Source: Prorocentrum cordatum (Eukaryota; Sar; Dinophyceae; Prorocentrales; Prorocentraceae). Taken from it: a DNA stretch of 64,000 bases. A program made the position numbers and the translations under genes. How positions within the stretch are numbered: the first letter of the stretch is position 1; every line of letters begins with the position of its first letter. The notes under the pieces are model-generated. The model worked only from the letters and a program-made list of their open reading frames with translations. It searched no databases and was not told the origin of the DNA. Where the stretch lies: NCBI GenBank assembly GCA_963575745.1, contig CAUYUJ010022082.1, positions 1 to 64,000 of the forward strand. Reading direction: 5' to 3'. Shown piece after piece: positions 42,311 through 51,761 of the stretch.

Positions 42311-45046
42311 TCACGAGGACTTCGCAGTCACAAGGTACGCCTTGGCCATCGACATCACCAGAGTGCTCTGCGCCGCCGCCTGCGTCGACATGTCGCTGAC
42401 ATCCTGGGCGGACCAAGTGAACTCCGAAGGTGCGACCTTGCCACTGCTGACTTTATGGGCGACCTTCTTCATCTTGGCCAGCGTGTCCATGATCTTTTTC
42501 GCGTGAACCAGCGTAGCCTCGGGGATCTTCCCGACCCCGTCGCACTTGAGCGCCGACTCGAGCTTGTACATGGGCGCCACAATCCTGCTCAGGGTACGCG
42601 TGGCCAGGAGCTTCTGCTGCTGCGCCTCCTTGTCTTTCTTACTCTGCTCTTTCCTATCCTGCTTCTCGCGCGCCGCGCGCTCCTTGGCGGTCTCGCCGAC
42701 GCGCGGGTGCGCAGGCGACGAGCTCCCCGATTCGATGTCGCTGCCGCTCTGCGAGGAGCTGGTCGGTGGCTTCTGCTTCTTCATCTTCTTTGTCGAAGAT
42801 TCGGCTGCTCCTTCGTTCGCCCGCTTCTTGCCCTTGGTCTTGCCATCGACCTTGGCATTGCTCTTATCCTTATCATGTTTATTGCCCTTGCTCTTGTCCT
42901 TACCATCGGCCTTGTCATCGGTTTTGTCCGTGTCTTTTTTCGTGGCCTTATGCTTGCCCTTATCTTTATCAGGGCCATTGCTCTTGGACTTGTCATTGTT
43001 CGCCCTCTTGTCCTTATCATTCTCCTTATATTTATCTTTGCCCTTGCTCTTGTCCTTATCCTTGCCCTCACCAGCGTCCTTATCTTTATCGTCGCCCTTG
43101 CTCTTGGCCTTGACCTTTTCCTTGTCTTTATCCTTATCCTTAGCCTTGTCTTTGCCATTGCTCTTGGACTTGTCATTGTCCTTATGCTTGTCCTTATCAT
43201 TATCGGTGTCCTTTGTCTTGGACTTTCCCTTGTCCTTATCAGCGTCCTTATCTTTATCGGCGGCCTTGCTCTTGGACTTGTCCTTCTCCTTTTCCTTGTC
43301 CTTAGAGCTCTTGCCCTTGGGCTTTTCCTTGCTCTGCATTTTTCTGTTCTGGGGGGGTGGCGTGCCGTCGTCGCTGCTCTCATCGTTCGATCCGCCAGGA
43401 GTCACTGGAGGCGGCTGTCCGCCGCACGACCCGTCGCCGTCCCCCATGGAGTCCTCGCCCGAGGTCTCGAGGCCAAAACTGTCCGAGTCACCGCTGCCAC
43501 TCTGCAACTGCTCCGAGCCCTCGGTGCTGTCGGAGCCCCCGGCATCATCGACATCAGCGGTGCTGTCGGGGTCCTCGGCGCTCTCCTCATCGCCCTCCTC
43601 GGCGCTGTCGTCGGCGATCTCGGCCCCCGCTTGCGCGGATGCGGGCGTCGTTCTGGCGCAGGGCTCCTTGTCGTCTGAGCCTGAAGCCTCGAGCCCGTCT
43701 TCGGCCTCGGCGGCGCGCGATGCCCCATGCTCATTCTCACGCCGCGCGATGTTTGCCTCCCACTTCTCGATCTCGTGGATGTCCACCTTGTAGCACAACC
43801 CCATCACGGCATGGTTCAACGTGTCAGTGCACGTCTTCCTGATCCTTCTCCATGGGAAGCCTTGCCTCTTGTACCAGCTCAGCGGGTAGTAGCCGCCTCG
43901 CTTGCCCGCCCGCGTCCCTTTCTCGTGGATCGCCTTCAAGGTCGCCTGGACCATGGCCTTGACGCTTGATTGGCCGCTGCAGGCGCGGATCTTCTTCCAG
44001 AACCCGACCCTCTCCTCAATGCTGAAGTCCTTCAGCTTCACGGCCATCTCCTTCCACTCGGGCGCCCGATTCGCTTGCACCCCCCGCGTGCTGCACAACG
44101 CGCACCTGTAGATCTGGCCCTTCTTCGTCATCCGCACTGGGTAGGCCTTCATGACGTCGCACGGCTGTTCGCACCTGTCGCAGAGGAACTCGTTCTCGAC
44201 GGCGTCGAGCGAGAGCGGTGTTGCGCGCTTGTCAGGCGAGCTGAGCGCCGCGAACGATCCGACTCGAAACTTCGGCGAGGCGCCTGCCGTCGGCTCCTCG
44301 CCCACGCCCGCCGACGCCTGGGACTCGGTGTCCGAGGTGCGCCTTCGCGGACGAGACGGCGGCGACGACAACTCTTGCACCGTCGCCTTCATCTTCGACT
44401 TCGCCTTCGCCTTCGCCTTGCCCACCTGCAGCGCCCCATCGCCGTCCTTCGGCGAGGGCGCACTCTCGCCGGGCCTCAGGGTGGGCACACCACCGCTCGC
44501 CTTCGCCCTCGAAGTGGGCTGCATCCACTTCGCGATGTCGGCGAACTTGGGCGGCGCCTTCTTGGCTGCGGCCACAGCCATTGCCTTCTCCTTTGCCACG
44601 GCCTTGGCGTTCACCTTGGCCGTGGCCTTGGGCGGCGGGCCCTTCGGGCCTGCGTACTTCGCCCTGACCTTCTTCGGCTTGCGCCTGCGTCTGGCGGCGG
44701 CTGGCCTCCTCATCGGCCCCCGCTCGGCCGCGTCCTCGCTTCCCTCAACATCCACCTCCTCTTCCTTGGACGCCTCCGCATCCGCGGCTCCGCCCCCCTC
44801 GGTCGCCTCCTCGCCTTCCTCAGCCGCCACCTCCTCTTTCTCGGGCGCCTCCGCCTCCGCGGCTCCGCCCCCCGCGCCCGTCGCGCCCTCGAGACCGAGA
44901 TCCACCGCGAGAATGTCCAGCAGCTCGGCGTCCTCGGGGACGCTTGCGCCCGCGGCGCCTGCCCACTGCAACGTCGCCTGGCTGTCCTCGCTCGCCGCCG
45001 CCTCGTCGACCGCGCTGGCCAGCGCGCCGCCGCATCCCGCGGCCAT
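42311..45046 (-). CDS. Element gene D, 911-aa Lys/Asp-repeat protein with CxxC domain
   Basis: An intact frame from ATG at 45046. Residues about 1-130 are Ala/Glu-rich and acidic, then a basic stretch (AAARRRRKPKKVRAKYAG), a likely nuclear-localisation signal. The middle part holds LCDRCEQPC ... YRCALCSTRG, two CxxC pairs about 30 residues apart (zinc ribbon-like), followed by FSIEERVGFWKKIRACSG and RGGYYPLSWYKRQGFPWRRI. An acidic Ser-rich stretch then leads into a region of well over 150 residues of KDKDKSK-type repeats, and the C-terminus is a helical, less biased domain (LSRIVAPMYKLESALKCDG). No function known to me. The architecture suggests a nuclear, nucleic-acid-associated protein. The GYYPLSWY block probably defines a family worth searching. 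Confidence 0.75.
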   Translation of the reverse strand: MAAGCGGALASAVDEAAASEDSQATLQWAGAAGASVPEDAELLDILAVDLGLEGATGAGGGAAEAEAPEKEEVAAEEGEEATEGGGAADAEASKEEEVDVEGSEDAAERGPMRRPAAARRRRKPKKVRAKYAGPKGPPPKATAKVNAKAVAKEKAMAVAAAKKAPPKFADIAKWMQPTSRAKASGGVPTLRPGESAPSPKDGDGALQVGKAKAKAKSKMKATVQELSSPPSRPRRRTSDTESQASAGVGEEPTAGASPKFRVGSFAALSSPDKRATPLSLDAVENEFLCDRCEQPCDVMKAYPVRMTKKGQIYRCALCSTRGVQANRAPEWKEMAVKLKDFSIEERVGFWKKIRACSGQSSVKAMVQATLKAIHEKGTRAGKRGGYYPLSWYKRQGFPWRRIRKTCTDTLNHAVMGLCYKVDIHEIEKWEANIARRENEHGASRAAEAEDGLEASGSDDKEPCARTTPASAQAGAEIADDSAEEGDEESAEDPDSTADVDDAGGSDSTEGSEQLQSGSGDSDSFGLETSGEDSMGDGDGSCGGQPPPVTPGGSNDESSDDGTPPPQNRKMQSKEKPKGKSSKDKEKEKDKSKSKAADKDKDADKDKGKSKTKDTDNDKDKHKDNDKSKSNGKDKAKDKDKDKEKVKAKSKGDDKDKDAGEGKDKDKSKGKDKYKENDKDKRANNDKSKSNGPDKDKGKHKATKKDTDKTDDKADGKDKSKGNKHDKDKSNAKVDGKTKGKKRANEGAAESSTKKMKKQKPPTSSSQSGSDIESGSSSPAHPRVGETAKERAAREKQDRKEQSKKDKEAQQQKLLATRTLSRIVAPMYKLESALKCDGVGKIPEATLVHAKKIMDTLAKMKKVAHKVSSGKVAPSEFTWSAQDVSDMSTQAAAQSTLVMSMAKAYLVTAKSS

Positions 45047-45159
45047 CGCTCGCAACGCCCCGCGACCGTTGGCGGTGCGCTCTCACCGATAGTCGAGCGA
45101 CCTCGGTCGCTGGCTCTTGATCCGCGCATGTTGCGTAGTGCCGTTATCAGGTAAGCTAC

Positions 45160-45230
45160 GCGCGTCAGCGATCAGCATCGCTCGGGGAGGCAGCGATGAG
45201 TATCGCTCGATGTCGATACTTACTCGAATA
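45160..45230. repeat. Variant 16-bp motifs upstream of gene D
   Basis: AGCGATCAGCATCGCT and AGCGATGAGTATCGCT, 22 bp apart, between gene D and the large palindrome. Confidence 0.8.
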
Positions 45231-45545
45231 AGTGGCATAACTATCGTAAGTGGCAACCAATGTTATCCTTTTGTTATCCTTTTGTTATCCTTTGTTATCC
45301 TTTGTTATCCTGATCCCTGGGTCAGTTAGGATAACACGTTATCCTATATGACCCATGTTATCCTATCTGACCCAGTCAGTTAGGATAACATGTTATCCTA
45401 TCTGACCCAGTGTTATCCTTTTGTTATCCTTTTGTTATCCTATCTGACCCAGTGACCAGGATAACAAAGGATAACAAAGGATAACAAAAGGATAACAAAA
45501 TGATAACATTGGTTGTAACTTGCGATAGTTACGGTAGTTACCAGG
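45229..45545. repeat. Palindrome of about 300 bp built from GTTATCC / GGATAAC
   Basis: The left arm begins AACTATCGTAAGTGGCAACC then AATGTTATCC and repeated TTTTGTTATCC. The right arm is its reverse complement, ending GGTTGTAACTTGCGATAGTT. The centre has TTAGGATAACATGTTATCCTA type smaller palindromes and repeated TATCTGACCCAG. It is AT-rich in a GC-rich element, between divergent-free genes D and C. Candidate replication origin, recombination site or nested foldback element. Confidence 0.9.
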
Positions 45546-45594
45546 GTAACTACCTCCCCACGCGATCACCATCGATGCCTCTCCTGCTCATTAT

Positions 45595-46085
45595 CATCAT
45601 TCTTCCCTCAAGCGATCGGCATCGCTACCTCCCCCAAGCGATCACCATCGCTTCCCCTCCCTCTCATCATCCTCATTCTTCCCCAAGCGATCGACATCGC
45701 TACCTCCCCCATGCGATCGCAATCGCTCCCCCTGTTCCTCATTCTCCCCCAGCGATCGGCATCGCGATCCACCTTCCCCCACCCCACCCCACCCCCGCTA
45801 CCCCCCACCCCCCAGCGATCGACATCGCTATCCTCCTCATCCTCCCTCTACTTCTCCTCATCCTCCTCCCCCCAGCGATCGGCATTGCTATCCCCCCTCA
45901 CCCCCAGCGATCGACATCGGTATCCTTCTCCTCCTCCTCCTCATTCTTCTCCTCCCCCCAGCGATCGACATCGCTATCCCCTCTCCCCCAGCGATCGACA
46001 TCGCTATCCTCCTCCTCCTTCTTATCCTCCTCCAAGCGATCGACATCGCTACCCCCCACCCCCCACCCATCGATCGACATCGTTA
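45595..46085. repeat. Cluster of about a dozen 16-bp motifs in CCT-rich spacer
   Basis: Copies of AGCGATCGACATCGCT and variants every 30-60 bp within CTCATCCTCC-type polypyrimidine. The same arrangement fills the spacers 38110-38560, 39435-39695, 49225-49535, 51250-51660 and 52470-52890. Confidence 0.9.
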
Positions 46086-46289
46086 TCATCCTCATTCTCC
46101 TGCTCCTTCTCCTCATTTCATATTCATAAGCATGCGGCGGCGCGATCCGCGGCCGCGGCCGCAGGCGGCGAACGCCACAGAGCGCCAGCGAGCCGCGACG
46201 AAGATGATGTCGGGCTCCAGGGTCGCCTCCCACATGTCGCTGAGAAGCGCCAGAGCCCGCTGAGCAGCGCCAAAGCCCGCTGCCACTGT

Positions 46290-47252
46290 TCAGAGGAGGG
46301 GCACCGACGCGCCCATCGTCTCGGCGACCTGCTCCCTCGCCGCCCTCAGGGACGCCTCCTCCTGCTCGAACGCCTGAGACGCCTTGATGCACGTCTCCTT
46401 CGCCACCTTGGCGCAGCGCTCCGCCCGCTTCAGGCAGTCCATGAGCGCATCGGCCCGCGCCTTGCTGAGCCTGAACTCGGTCTCGGGGGGCACGTCGGGC
46501 AGCGAGACGTCTCCTGTCATGGGCGCCATGATCAGGTGCATCGCCGCGGGCGCCGCGGACGGCGCAGCCTTCCCCGTCAGGCCTGCAGTCGATTGCACCC
46601 GCAACTGCATATGCTGCTGTAGCTGCTGCTGCTGCTGCTGTATATGCTGCTGCTGCTGCCGTATCTGCTGCTGCTGCTGCAGCTGCTCCGCCGTCTGCTG
46701 CAGCTTGTGCGCCGCCGCAGTCGCCAGGCTGGCCGCCGCCGCGGGGGCGCGGTCGTCTCCGCGGCCGCGGGGCGGCGTGCGCGGCGCGGGGCGGCCGCGG
46801 TGGCTGCGGTGGCTGCGGCTGCGGCTGCGCCTGCGCGCAGGCGATCGCGCGCGGCGATCGCGCCCGCGATTGCTGGCGGCCCCTGCGCTGGCGGCGGCCG
46901 CGGCGGCGGCCGCTGCGCTGGCGGCGGGCGCCGTCTTGTAGGGGTTGGCCGCGGTTGCCGCCGCCTTCTCGGCCTGGTGCTTCTGCCACGCCGCCACCTC
47001 GCTGTCGCTGAGGCGCTCCGCGTTGGCGTCGTCCAGGAGGCGGTTGATCTCCTCTAAGTTGGGCCCGCTCGCCGTCTTGAGAAACTTGTGGCTCTCCGCC
47101 GTCGGCGTCGCCAAGTGGTTGAAGAGCCACTCCAAGCACTCCGCGTGGCTCTCCTTGTAGCACTTGGCCTTGCAGTTGCTGACGGGGCAGCCGACCGTGT
47201 ACCACTCCTCCTCTGTCTTGACGGGGCAGGCTGCCGCGACGTCGGACGACAT
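46290..47252 (-). CDS. Element gene C, 320-aa Cys-rich, RS- and Gln-rich protein
   Basis: An intact frame. The N-terminal 70 residues carry a compact Cys/His cluster: CPVKTEEEWYTVGCPVSNCK, then AKCYKESHAECLEWLFNHL and SHKFL, likely metal binding. Then come an Ala-rich stretch, an RS-type segment (RARSPARRRSRSRSHRSHRG), a poly-Gln tract (QQQQQIRQQQQHIQQ) and a C-terminal coiled coil (MDCLKRAERCAKVAKETC). RS domains usually act in RNA processing; the role here is unknown. Upstream at 47411-47455 is a module shared with gene B. Confidence 0.7.
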   Translation of the reverse strand: MSSDVAAACPVKTEEEWYTVGCPVSNCKAKCYKESHAECLEWLFNHLATPTAESHKFLKTASGPNLEEINRLLDDANAERLSDSEVAAWQKHQAEKAAATAANPYKTAPAASAAAAAAAAASAGAASNRGRDRRARSPARRRSRSRSHRSHRGRPAPRTPPRGRGDDRAPAAAASLATAAAHKLQQTAEQLQQQQQIRQQQQHIQQQQQQLQQHMQLRVQSTAGLTGKAAPSAAPAAMHLIMAPMTGDVSLPDVPPETEFRLSKARADALMDCLKRAERCAKVAKETCIKASQAFEQEEASLRAAREQVAETMGASVPLL

Positions 47253-47410
47253 GGTCGGTGCTGGCGACGGAGCTGGCGTCGGCGCTGACGACGGCGCTCG
47301 CGTCGGCGCTGGCGTCGGCGCGGGCGGGCGCCGATGGAGACGCGCTCCGCTGGGCGCAGGCGATCCGCTCCGATGGGCGCGCTACGCGTGGAGCCGACAA
47401 TGGCCATGCA

Positions 47411-47455
47411 ATGCGTGCAATGATGCGTGCACTGTGAGCACAAGGCCAGCGATCG
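47411..47455 (-). promoter_or_regulatory. Conserved upstream module of gene C
   Basis: 45 bp matching 49191-49235 at 38 positions, containing TGCAATGATG and the near-palindrome TGTGAGCACA and ending in a 16-bp motif. It lies about 160 nt upstream of the gene C ATG. The intervening sequence is GTCGGCGCTGGC-type repeat, as at gene B. Confidence 0.6.
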
Positions 47456-47760
47456 GAATCGCTCCCCCGCCCAATTTTGTCGTCGTCGGTCGTCGCCTTT
47501 GTCAGTCGTCGCCAGAAGTCGTCACATCCCCTCAGCCAGCGATCGTAATAGCCATCCCCATCCTCACATCCCCATCCACACATCGTAATCGTTAGTCGTC
47601 GGTCCTCATCCTCACATCCCTTCAGCGACACCTCCCATCCCCTCAGCGATCGTAATCGCTATTGCACACACAAGCGATCGCAATCGCTATTGCACACACA
47701 AGCGGTCGTAATCGCGATTACAAACAATCTCTGCGCGCACACAAGAGATCGTTTTGCCAC
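47440..47760. other. Spacer between genes C and B
   Basis: Holds several diverged 16-bp motifs with TA or CA or GA at the centre (for example AGCGATCGTAATCGCT near 47646) separated by CTATTGCACACACA and CACATCCCC words. No gene. Confidence 0.7.
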
Positions 47761-47888
47761 AGCGCCTGCGAGCAGCAAGCGCATGCAGATCGCTTATGCG
47801 CGCCCAAGGCGCGAAGAGGCGCCGCACCCCCAGCGCGCCGCGCCTGCAGCGCAGGCGCCAGCGGCGCCGCGCCAGGGCGCCGCGCGCC

Positions 47889-49103
47889 TCACGTCAGCCG
47901 CGACGGCGGCGGGACGGCGGCGAGGACGCCGCTGCGCCACGGCGGCAGCGGCGCTGTCGACGGCCTCGGCGCTGCCCCTGGCGTCGGCGCCGTTGCCAGC
48001 GGGCGCGCGGGCGACGCAATGCGCGGGCGCACCACGCGCGGCGCCGCGGCGGGCGGGGGCGGCCCCGCGGGGTGAGGAACCAGGGAATCGCCCTTGCCGC
48101 CGCCCTTGCCGCCGCCCTTGACGCCGCTGCGGGGGTCGGGGCGCGACCCAGCGGGGACCTTGCCTGGCGCGCCGCCGCCGTACTTCTTCGCGAAGTACTC
48201 CCTGTTCCTCCCCCCGCGGTTGGCCCACTGCTTGGTGTTGGCGCGGTACCGCTGGCCGCGCCACGTCTCGGGCCCCCCCTCGGCTGGACCCGCAGGGCCG
48301 CGCTGCCACCACTGCAAGCCGAGGGCCTTCGCCGCCGCAGCCTCGCCGCGCAGGTCGGCGACCTGCTCCTCGGTGTAGCCCGCCCCCTGGCCAGCCGCGC
48401 GCTCCTCGTAGACCCTCGCCCACGCCGCCTCGGCCACGGCCTCAGGGGGGGGCGGCGCCCGAGGCGGGTGGGGCGGCACCCGAGGCCATTGCGACCCCTT
48501 GGCGCGCGGGTCGAGGGCGCGCGGGCTGCGGCTCCGCGAGCGCTCCGCGGCCGGCGGCGCGGGCGGCGCGGGAGCCGCCGCTGGCGGCGCGGCCGCTGAC
48601 TCCTCGGCCGCCGCAGCCGCTGCCGCCTGACGCACGGCCGCCAAATCGCGGCGCGAGACGTACGGCCGCGGCGCGCAGAGCGACAGCGACGAGCGGCCCG
48701 ACTGGCCGCCCGACGAGAGGCTGTCGCGAGGATCGCGCGCCTGCGGCGAGGCCACGACCTCGACGAGGGGCACCTCCTCGCGAGGCACCGCCTCCTCCTC
48801 CTCCTCCTCCGCCGCCTGCCCCTCCGCCGCCGCCGCCGCGGGTTCCTCGACCTCCGCGCCCTCCTCGCCTGGCGACGCCGCAATCTCCAGGAGCACGTCC
48901 TCCGCACCCGCCTCGGACGCCTCCTCCTGCTCCTCCTCCGCGGCCTCGGGCGGCGCCTCCTCCCCGTGCTCCTCCGCGGCCTCGGGCGGCGCCTCCTCAT
49001 GCGCAGCCAACGCCGCGTTTGCGAAGACGCCCGCGGCCTCGTTCGCGAAGGCGAAGAACTCCTCGGCGGCATCGCGACGGTCGCGGCTGTGGGGCGGCGC
49101 CAT
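47889..49103 (-). CDS. Element gene B, 404-aa acidic/RS/Gly-rich protein
   Basis: An intact frame from ATG at 49103. The N-terminus is MAPPHSRDRRDAAEEFFAFA, then a strongly acidic Glu/Ala region, a central Ala-rich coil (DLAAVRQAAAAAAAEESAAA) and an RS-like segment (ERSRSRSPRALDPRAKGSQW). A conserved-looking C-terminal block WRGQRYRANTKQWANRGGRN with REYFAKKYGGG follows, then a Gly-Lys and Pro-rich tail. Likely RNA- or nucleic-acid-binding; no family recognised. Shares its upstream module with gene C, so the two may be co-regulated. Confidence 0.65.
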   Translation of the reverse strand: MAPPHSRDRRDAAEEFFAFANEAAGVFANAALAAHEEAPPEAAEEHGEEAPPEAAEEEQEEASEAGAEDVLLEIAASPGEEGAEVEEPAAAAAEGQAAEEEEEEAVPREEVPLVEVVASPQARDPRDSLSSGGQSGRSSLSLCAPRPYVSRRDLAAVRQAAAAAAAEESAAAPPAAAPAPPAPPAAERSRSRSPRALDPRAKGSQWPRVPPHPPRAPPPPEAVAEAAWARVYEERAAGQGAGYTEEQVADLRGEAAAAKALGLQWWQRGPAGPAEGGPETWRGQRYRANTKQWANRGGRNREYFAKKYGGGAPGKVPAGSRPDPRSGVKGGGKGGGKGDSLVPHPAGPPPPAAAPRVVRPRIASPARPLATAPTPGAAPRPSTAPLPPWRSGVLAAVPPPSRLT

Positions 49104-49190
49104 GGCGGCGCTGGCGCAGGCGCAGGTGTAGGCGCTGGGCCTGGTGTAGGCGCTGGCGCGCCACCTGCTGGGCCCCAAATGGCTAGTATG

Positions 49191-49235
49191 ATGCATGCAA
49201 TGATGTGCGCAATGTGCGCACATGCCCAGCGATCG
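49191..49235 (-). promoter_or_regulatory. Conserved upstream module of gene B
   Basis: Contains ATGCATGCAATGATG and the perfect palindrome TGTGCGCACA, then a 16-bp motif. It lies about 90 nt upstream of the gene B ATG. Confidence 0.6.
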
Positions 49236-49656
49236 CCATCGCTCCTCCGCCTCTTGCTCTTCCACCTTATCCACCTCCCCTCCCATCACCACGTCCACTC
49301 TAGCTTCGCCATCCTCCAAGCGACAACTGCAATTCCACTCGCTGAAACCCCCAAGCGATCGCCATCGCTGCAAACTGCACTCGCTGCAAACTAATCTACA
49401 ATCCCTGCAACCACAATCGATCATCATCGCTGCCCTGCCCAACCGACCTCAAGCGATCCCCATCGCTGTCCTGCAACTCCATCCCTACACCCCCCCGAAC
49501 AACCATCCCTACACCAAGCGATCATCATCGCTGCCCCTCCTCCACCACTCCCTATTCATAGCCATAATCGGCTATCTAGTCGTGTGCGAGCACACGCATG
49601 CAGGCTGCATCGTCGCAGCGCCCGTGCGAATTCGCCAGATCAGGCGCAGCTGCCGA

Positions 49657-51144
49657 TCAAGTGTGGATGCCGAGCTTCTTCTCCTGTTCGCGCACCCACT
49701 TCTTAGCCGCAGCGATCGCCTTGTCGCTGCTGCCGCCGTGGTCGCTGAACTTGATGGCCGTCGACTGGCCTGGACCTTTCGTACCCGTGCGGCACATGAC
49801 CTGGTTGCGGGACCATTCCACCGCATATGCGGGTTTCGGTGGTTTCTTGACCCCCTTCGCGCCCACGTGCTCGGCCTCAGTCTTCTTCTTCTTCTTCTTG
49901 TTCTTCCTCTTCGCAATGGCCTTGGCTTTGGGGGGCGCGGGGTGGCCGTCGCCAGCGGCCTTGCGCTTCTTCTTCATCGGCGGCGGCGGCTCCGCCTCCT
50001 CCACGCCGTCGGCGCTCTTGTTATCGGAGTCGCCCCCGTCGCTGCCCTCCGACTCGTCTTCGCTCGGCGGCGTCTTGGCCACATCTGGCAGGCGTTGTTT
50101 GCCGCCGAGCTTCGCGAAGATCTTGCCCCTGGCCTCCTCCACGCTGTGCGTCGTCGGCGGCGGCGCCGACTCCGTGTCGCCGATCGGAATCGCGCCGTCC
50201 GTGGCGGGCGCAATGGGCTGCGGAGTGCAACGCCTGCATGGCACGCCGTCTCGCGCACCTTGGCGGCCGCCACCCTGCATCGTCATCGCCCTTTCCGCGA
50301 GCTGCAACGCCATGTCGACGGACGACCGATTGCCATCGGACGTGGCCTTGGGGCGAGCCTTGGGCTCTCGCATCGGGACCGCGTCGCACAGCACCATCAA
50401 CATGGTGCGGTCCAGCGGGCACTCGTTTGCTGGGGCCTCCCCTCCGCCACCATACGCGCGCGAGTACCACTCGGGGTGCACCTTCGGCATGTCAGTCGGG
50501 TCCGCAGGGAGCTCGCTGACGAAGGACGGCTCGGTCGCGGCAAGCTGCTTACACAACTTCCACGGCAGGAGCTTCTTGGCGTATGTTTTCGCCCGCTTGA
50601 AATAGCCCCGCCGTGCCATCGGACACATGCGCATCGTCCAATCGAAGCCGTCCACGAGGAGGGCGACGCACGCCGCCAGTTGAACCGTCGGCTCATGCAG
50701 CGCGCGCCACCCGAGGGATTTGCAAGCCTGCAGGACGACCGCAACCCGACCCATGAAGTCGTTGCGCTCGTCCAGGATCTTGTCCCACTGCCTCTTCGCG
50801 AGGTAGGCGAGGATGGACGAGAAGTCCTGCATCGGCGTCCTGCCCGACCCCGCCAGCTCCGCGCTTGCGGCCGCGTTAGCGGCCAACATTTGCGCTGAGG
50901 CCGTCGCCAACGTCGTGACGCGGCCGATCAGCGTGGCAAGCGCCCTCTTGCCGAAAGGCATCTGGCCGATCTCCAGGACCAGCATGGCCGAGTCCTCGGC
51001 GGAGATGAAGGCCCACGGCGCCATGATGGCCATCGCCATGGCGCTCTGCGCCTCCGCGATCTCCTTGTACGCGTCGGACTTCTTCCCGATCTGGGCGAGG
51101 ACCGACTTGGCGGCCTTCAGCTGCTTCACCAGGTCGGCCGCCAT
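49657..51144 (-). CDS. Element gene A, 495-aa protein with Lys-rich linker and AP2-like end
   Basis: An intact frame from ATG at 51144. The N-terminal 250 residues are helical and globular-looking (LVKQLKAAKSVLAQIGKKSD, DFSSILAYLAKRQWDKILDE, CPMARRGYFKRAKTYAKKLL). Then follow PADPTDMPKVHPEWYSRAYG, an acidic Ser region, a basic linker (PMKKKRKAAGDG, AKRKNKKKKKKTE; likely nuclear signals) and a C-terminal segment EWSRNQVMCRTGTKGPGQST with AIKFSD and AIAAAKKWVREQE. The end has the strand-strand-strand-helix spacing of AP2-type DNA-binding domains, but this match is weak. Function unknown; nuclear DNA binding is the best guess. Confidence 0.65.
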   Translation of the reverse strand: MAADLVKQLKAAKSVLAQIGKKSDAYKEIAEAQSAMAMAIMAPWAFISAEDSAMLVLEIGQMPFGKRALATLIGRVTTLATASAQMLAANAAASAELAGSGRTPMQDFSSILAYLAKRQWDKILDERNDFMGRVAVVLQACKSLGWRALHEPTVQLAACVALLVDGFDWTMRMCPMARRGYFKRAKTYAKKLLPWKLCKQLAATEPSFVSELPADPTDMPKVHPEWYSRAYGGGGEAPANECPLDRTMLMVLCDAVPMREPKARPKATSDGNRSSVDMALQLAERAMTMQGGGRQGARDGVPCRRCTPQPIAPATDGAIPIGDTESAPPPTTHSVEEARGKIFAKLGGKQRLPDVAKTPPSEDESEGSDGGDSDNKSADGVEEAEPPPPMKKKRKAAGDGHPAPPKAKAIAKRKNKKKKKKTEAEHVGAKGVKKPPKPAYAVEWSRNQVMCRTGTKGPGQSTAIKFSDHGGSSDKAIAAAKKWVREQEKKLGIHT

Positions 51145-51761
51145 GGCGCCCGCGGGCGTCACTCGCGTCGCGCACGCGGGCGTCACCCGCGACTACAAAG
51201 CCGACAACGGCTACGCACAGCGATCGTTCAAAACGATTGCCGCCTACTTAAGTTAGCGATCGGTATCGCTTCTCTGCTTCTCCCTCCTCCTCCCCGCCCT
51301 CCCCCAAGCGATCGCTGTCGCTTCTCCTTCTCCTCCTCCTCCTCCTCCAAGCGATCGCCATCGCAACCTCCCCCCATCCCCCTCCTCCTCACACAAGCGA
51401 TCGCCATCGCTACATACCCCGTCCCTCCCCCTCCTCCTATGATCCCTCCTCCACCTCCTCCTCATCCTCTCTTGTTTTTGCAGCCCGTAGGGTTCGGTCC
51501 GTGCGCGTCCTACTCCCCCCTCCCCCCCTCCCCCAAGCGGTCGCCATCGCTGTTCCCCCCGTCGCCCCTCCTCCTCCTTCTGGGGGAGGTGAAGCGACGG
51601 CGATGACGATGAGGAGAAGGAAAAAAGATGAGGAGAAGGAAAGCGATGTCGATCGCTGAAAGGAAGGTGGATGATGATAATGGAGATCACTGAGCGCCGC
51701 GCGCAGCCGCTCTGCCTCGCGGAGGCGCGCGGGGCTCGCGCGCGCGGGGCGCGGAGGCGCG

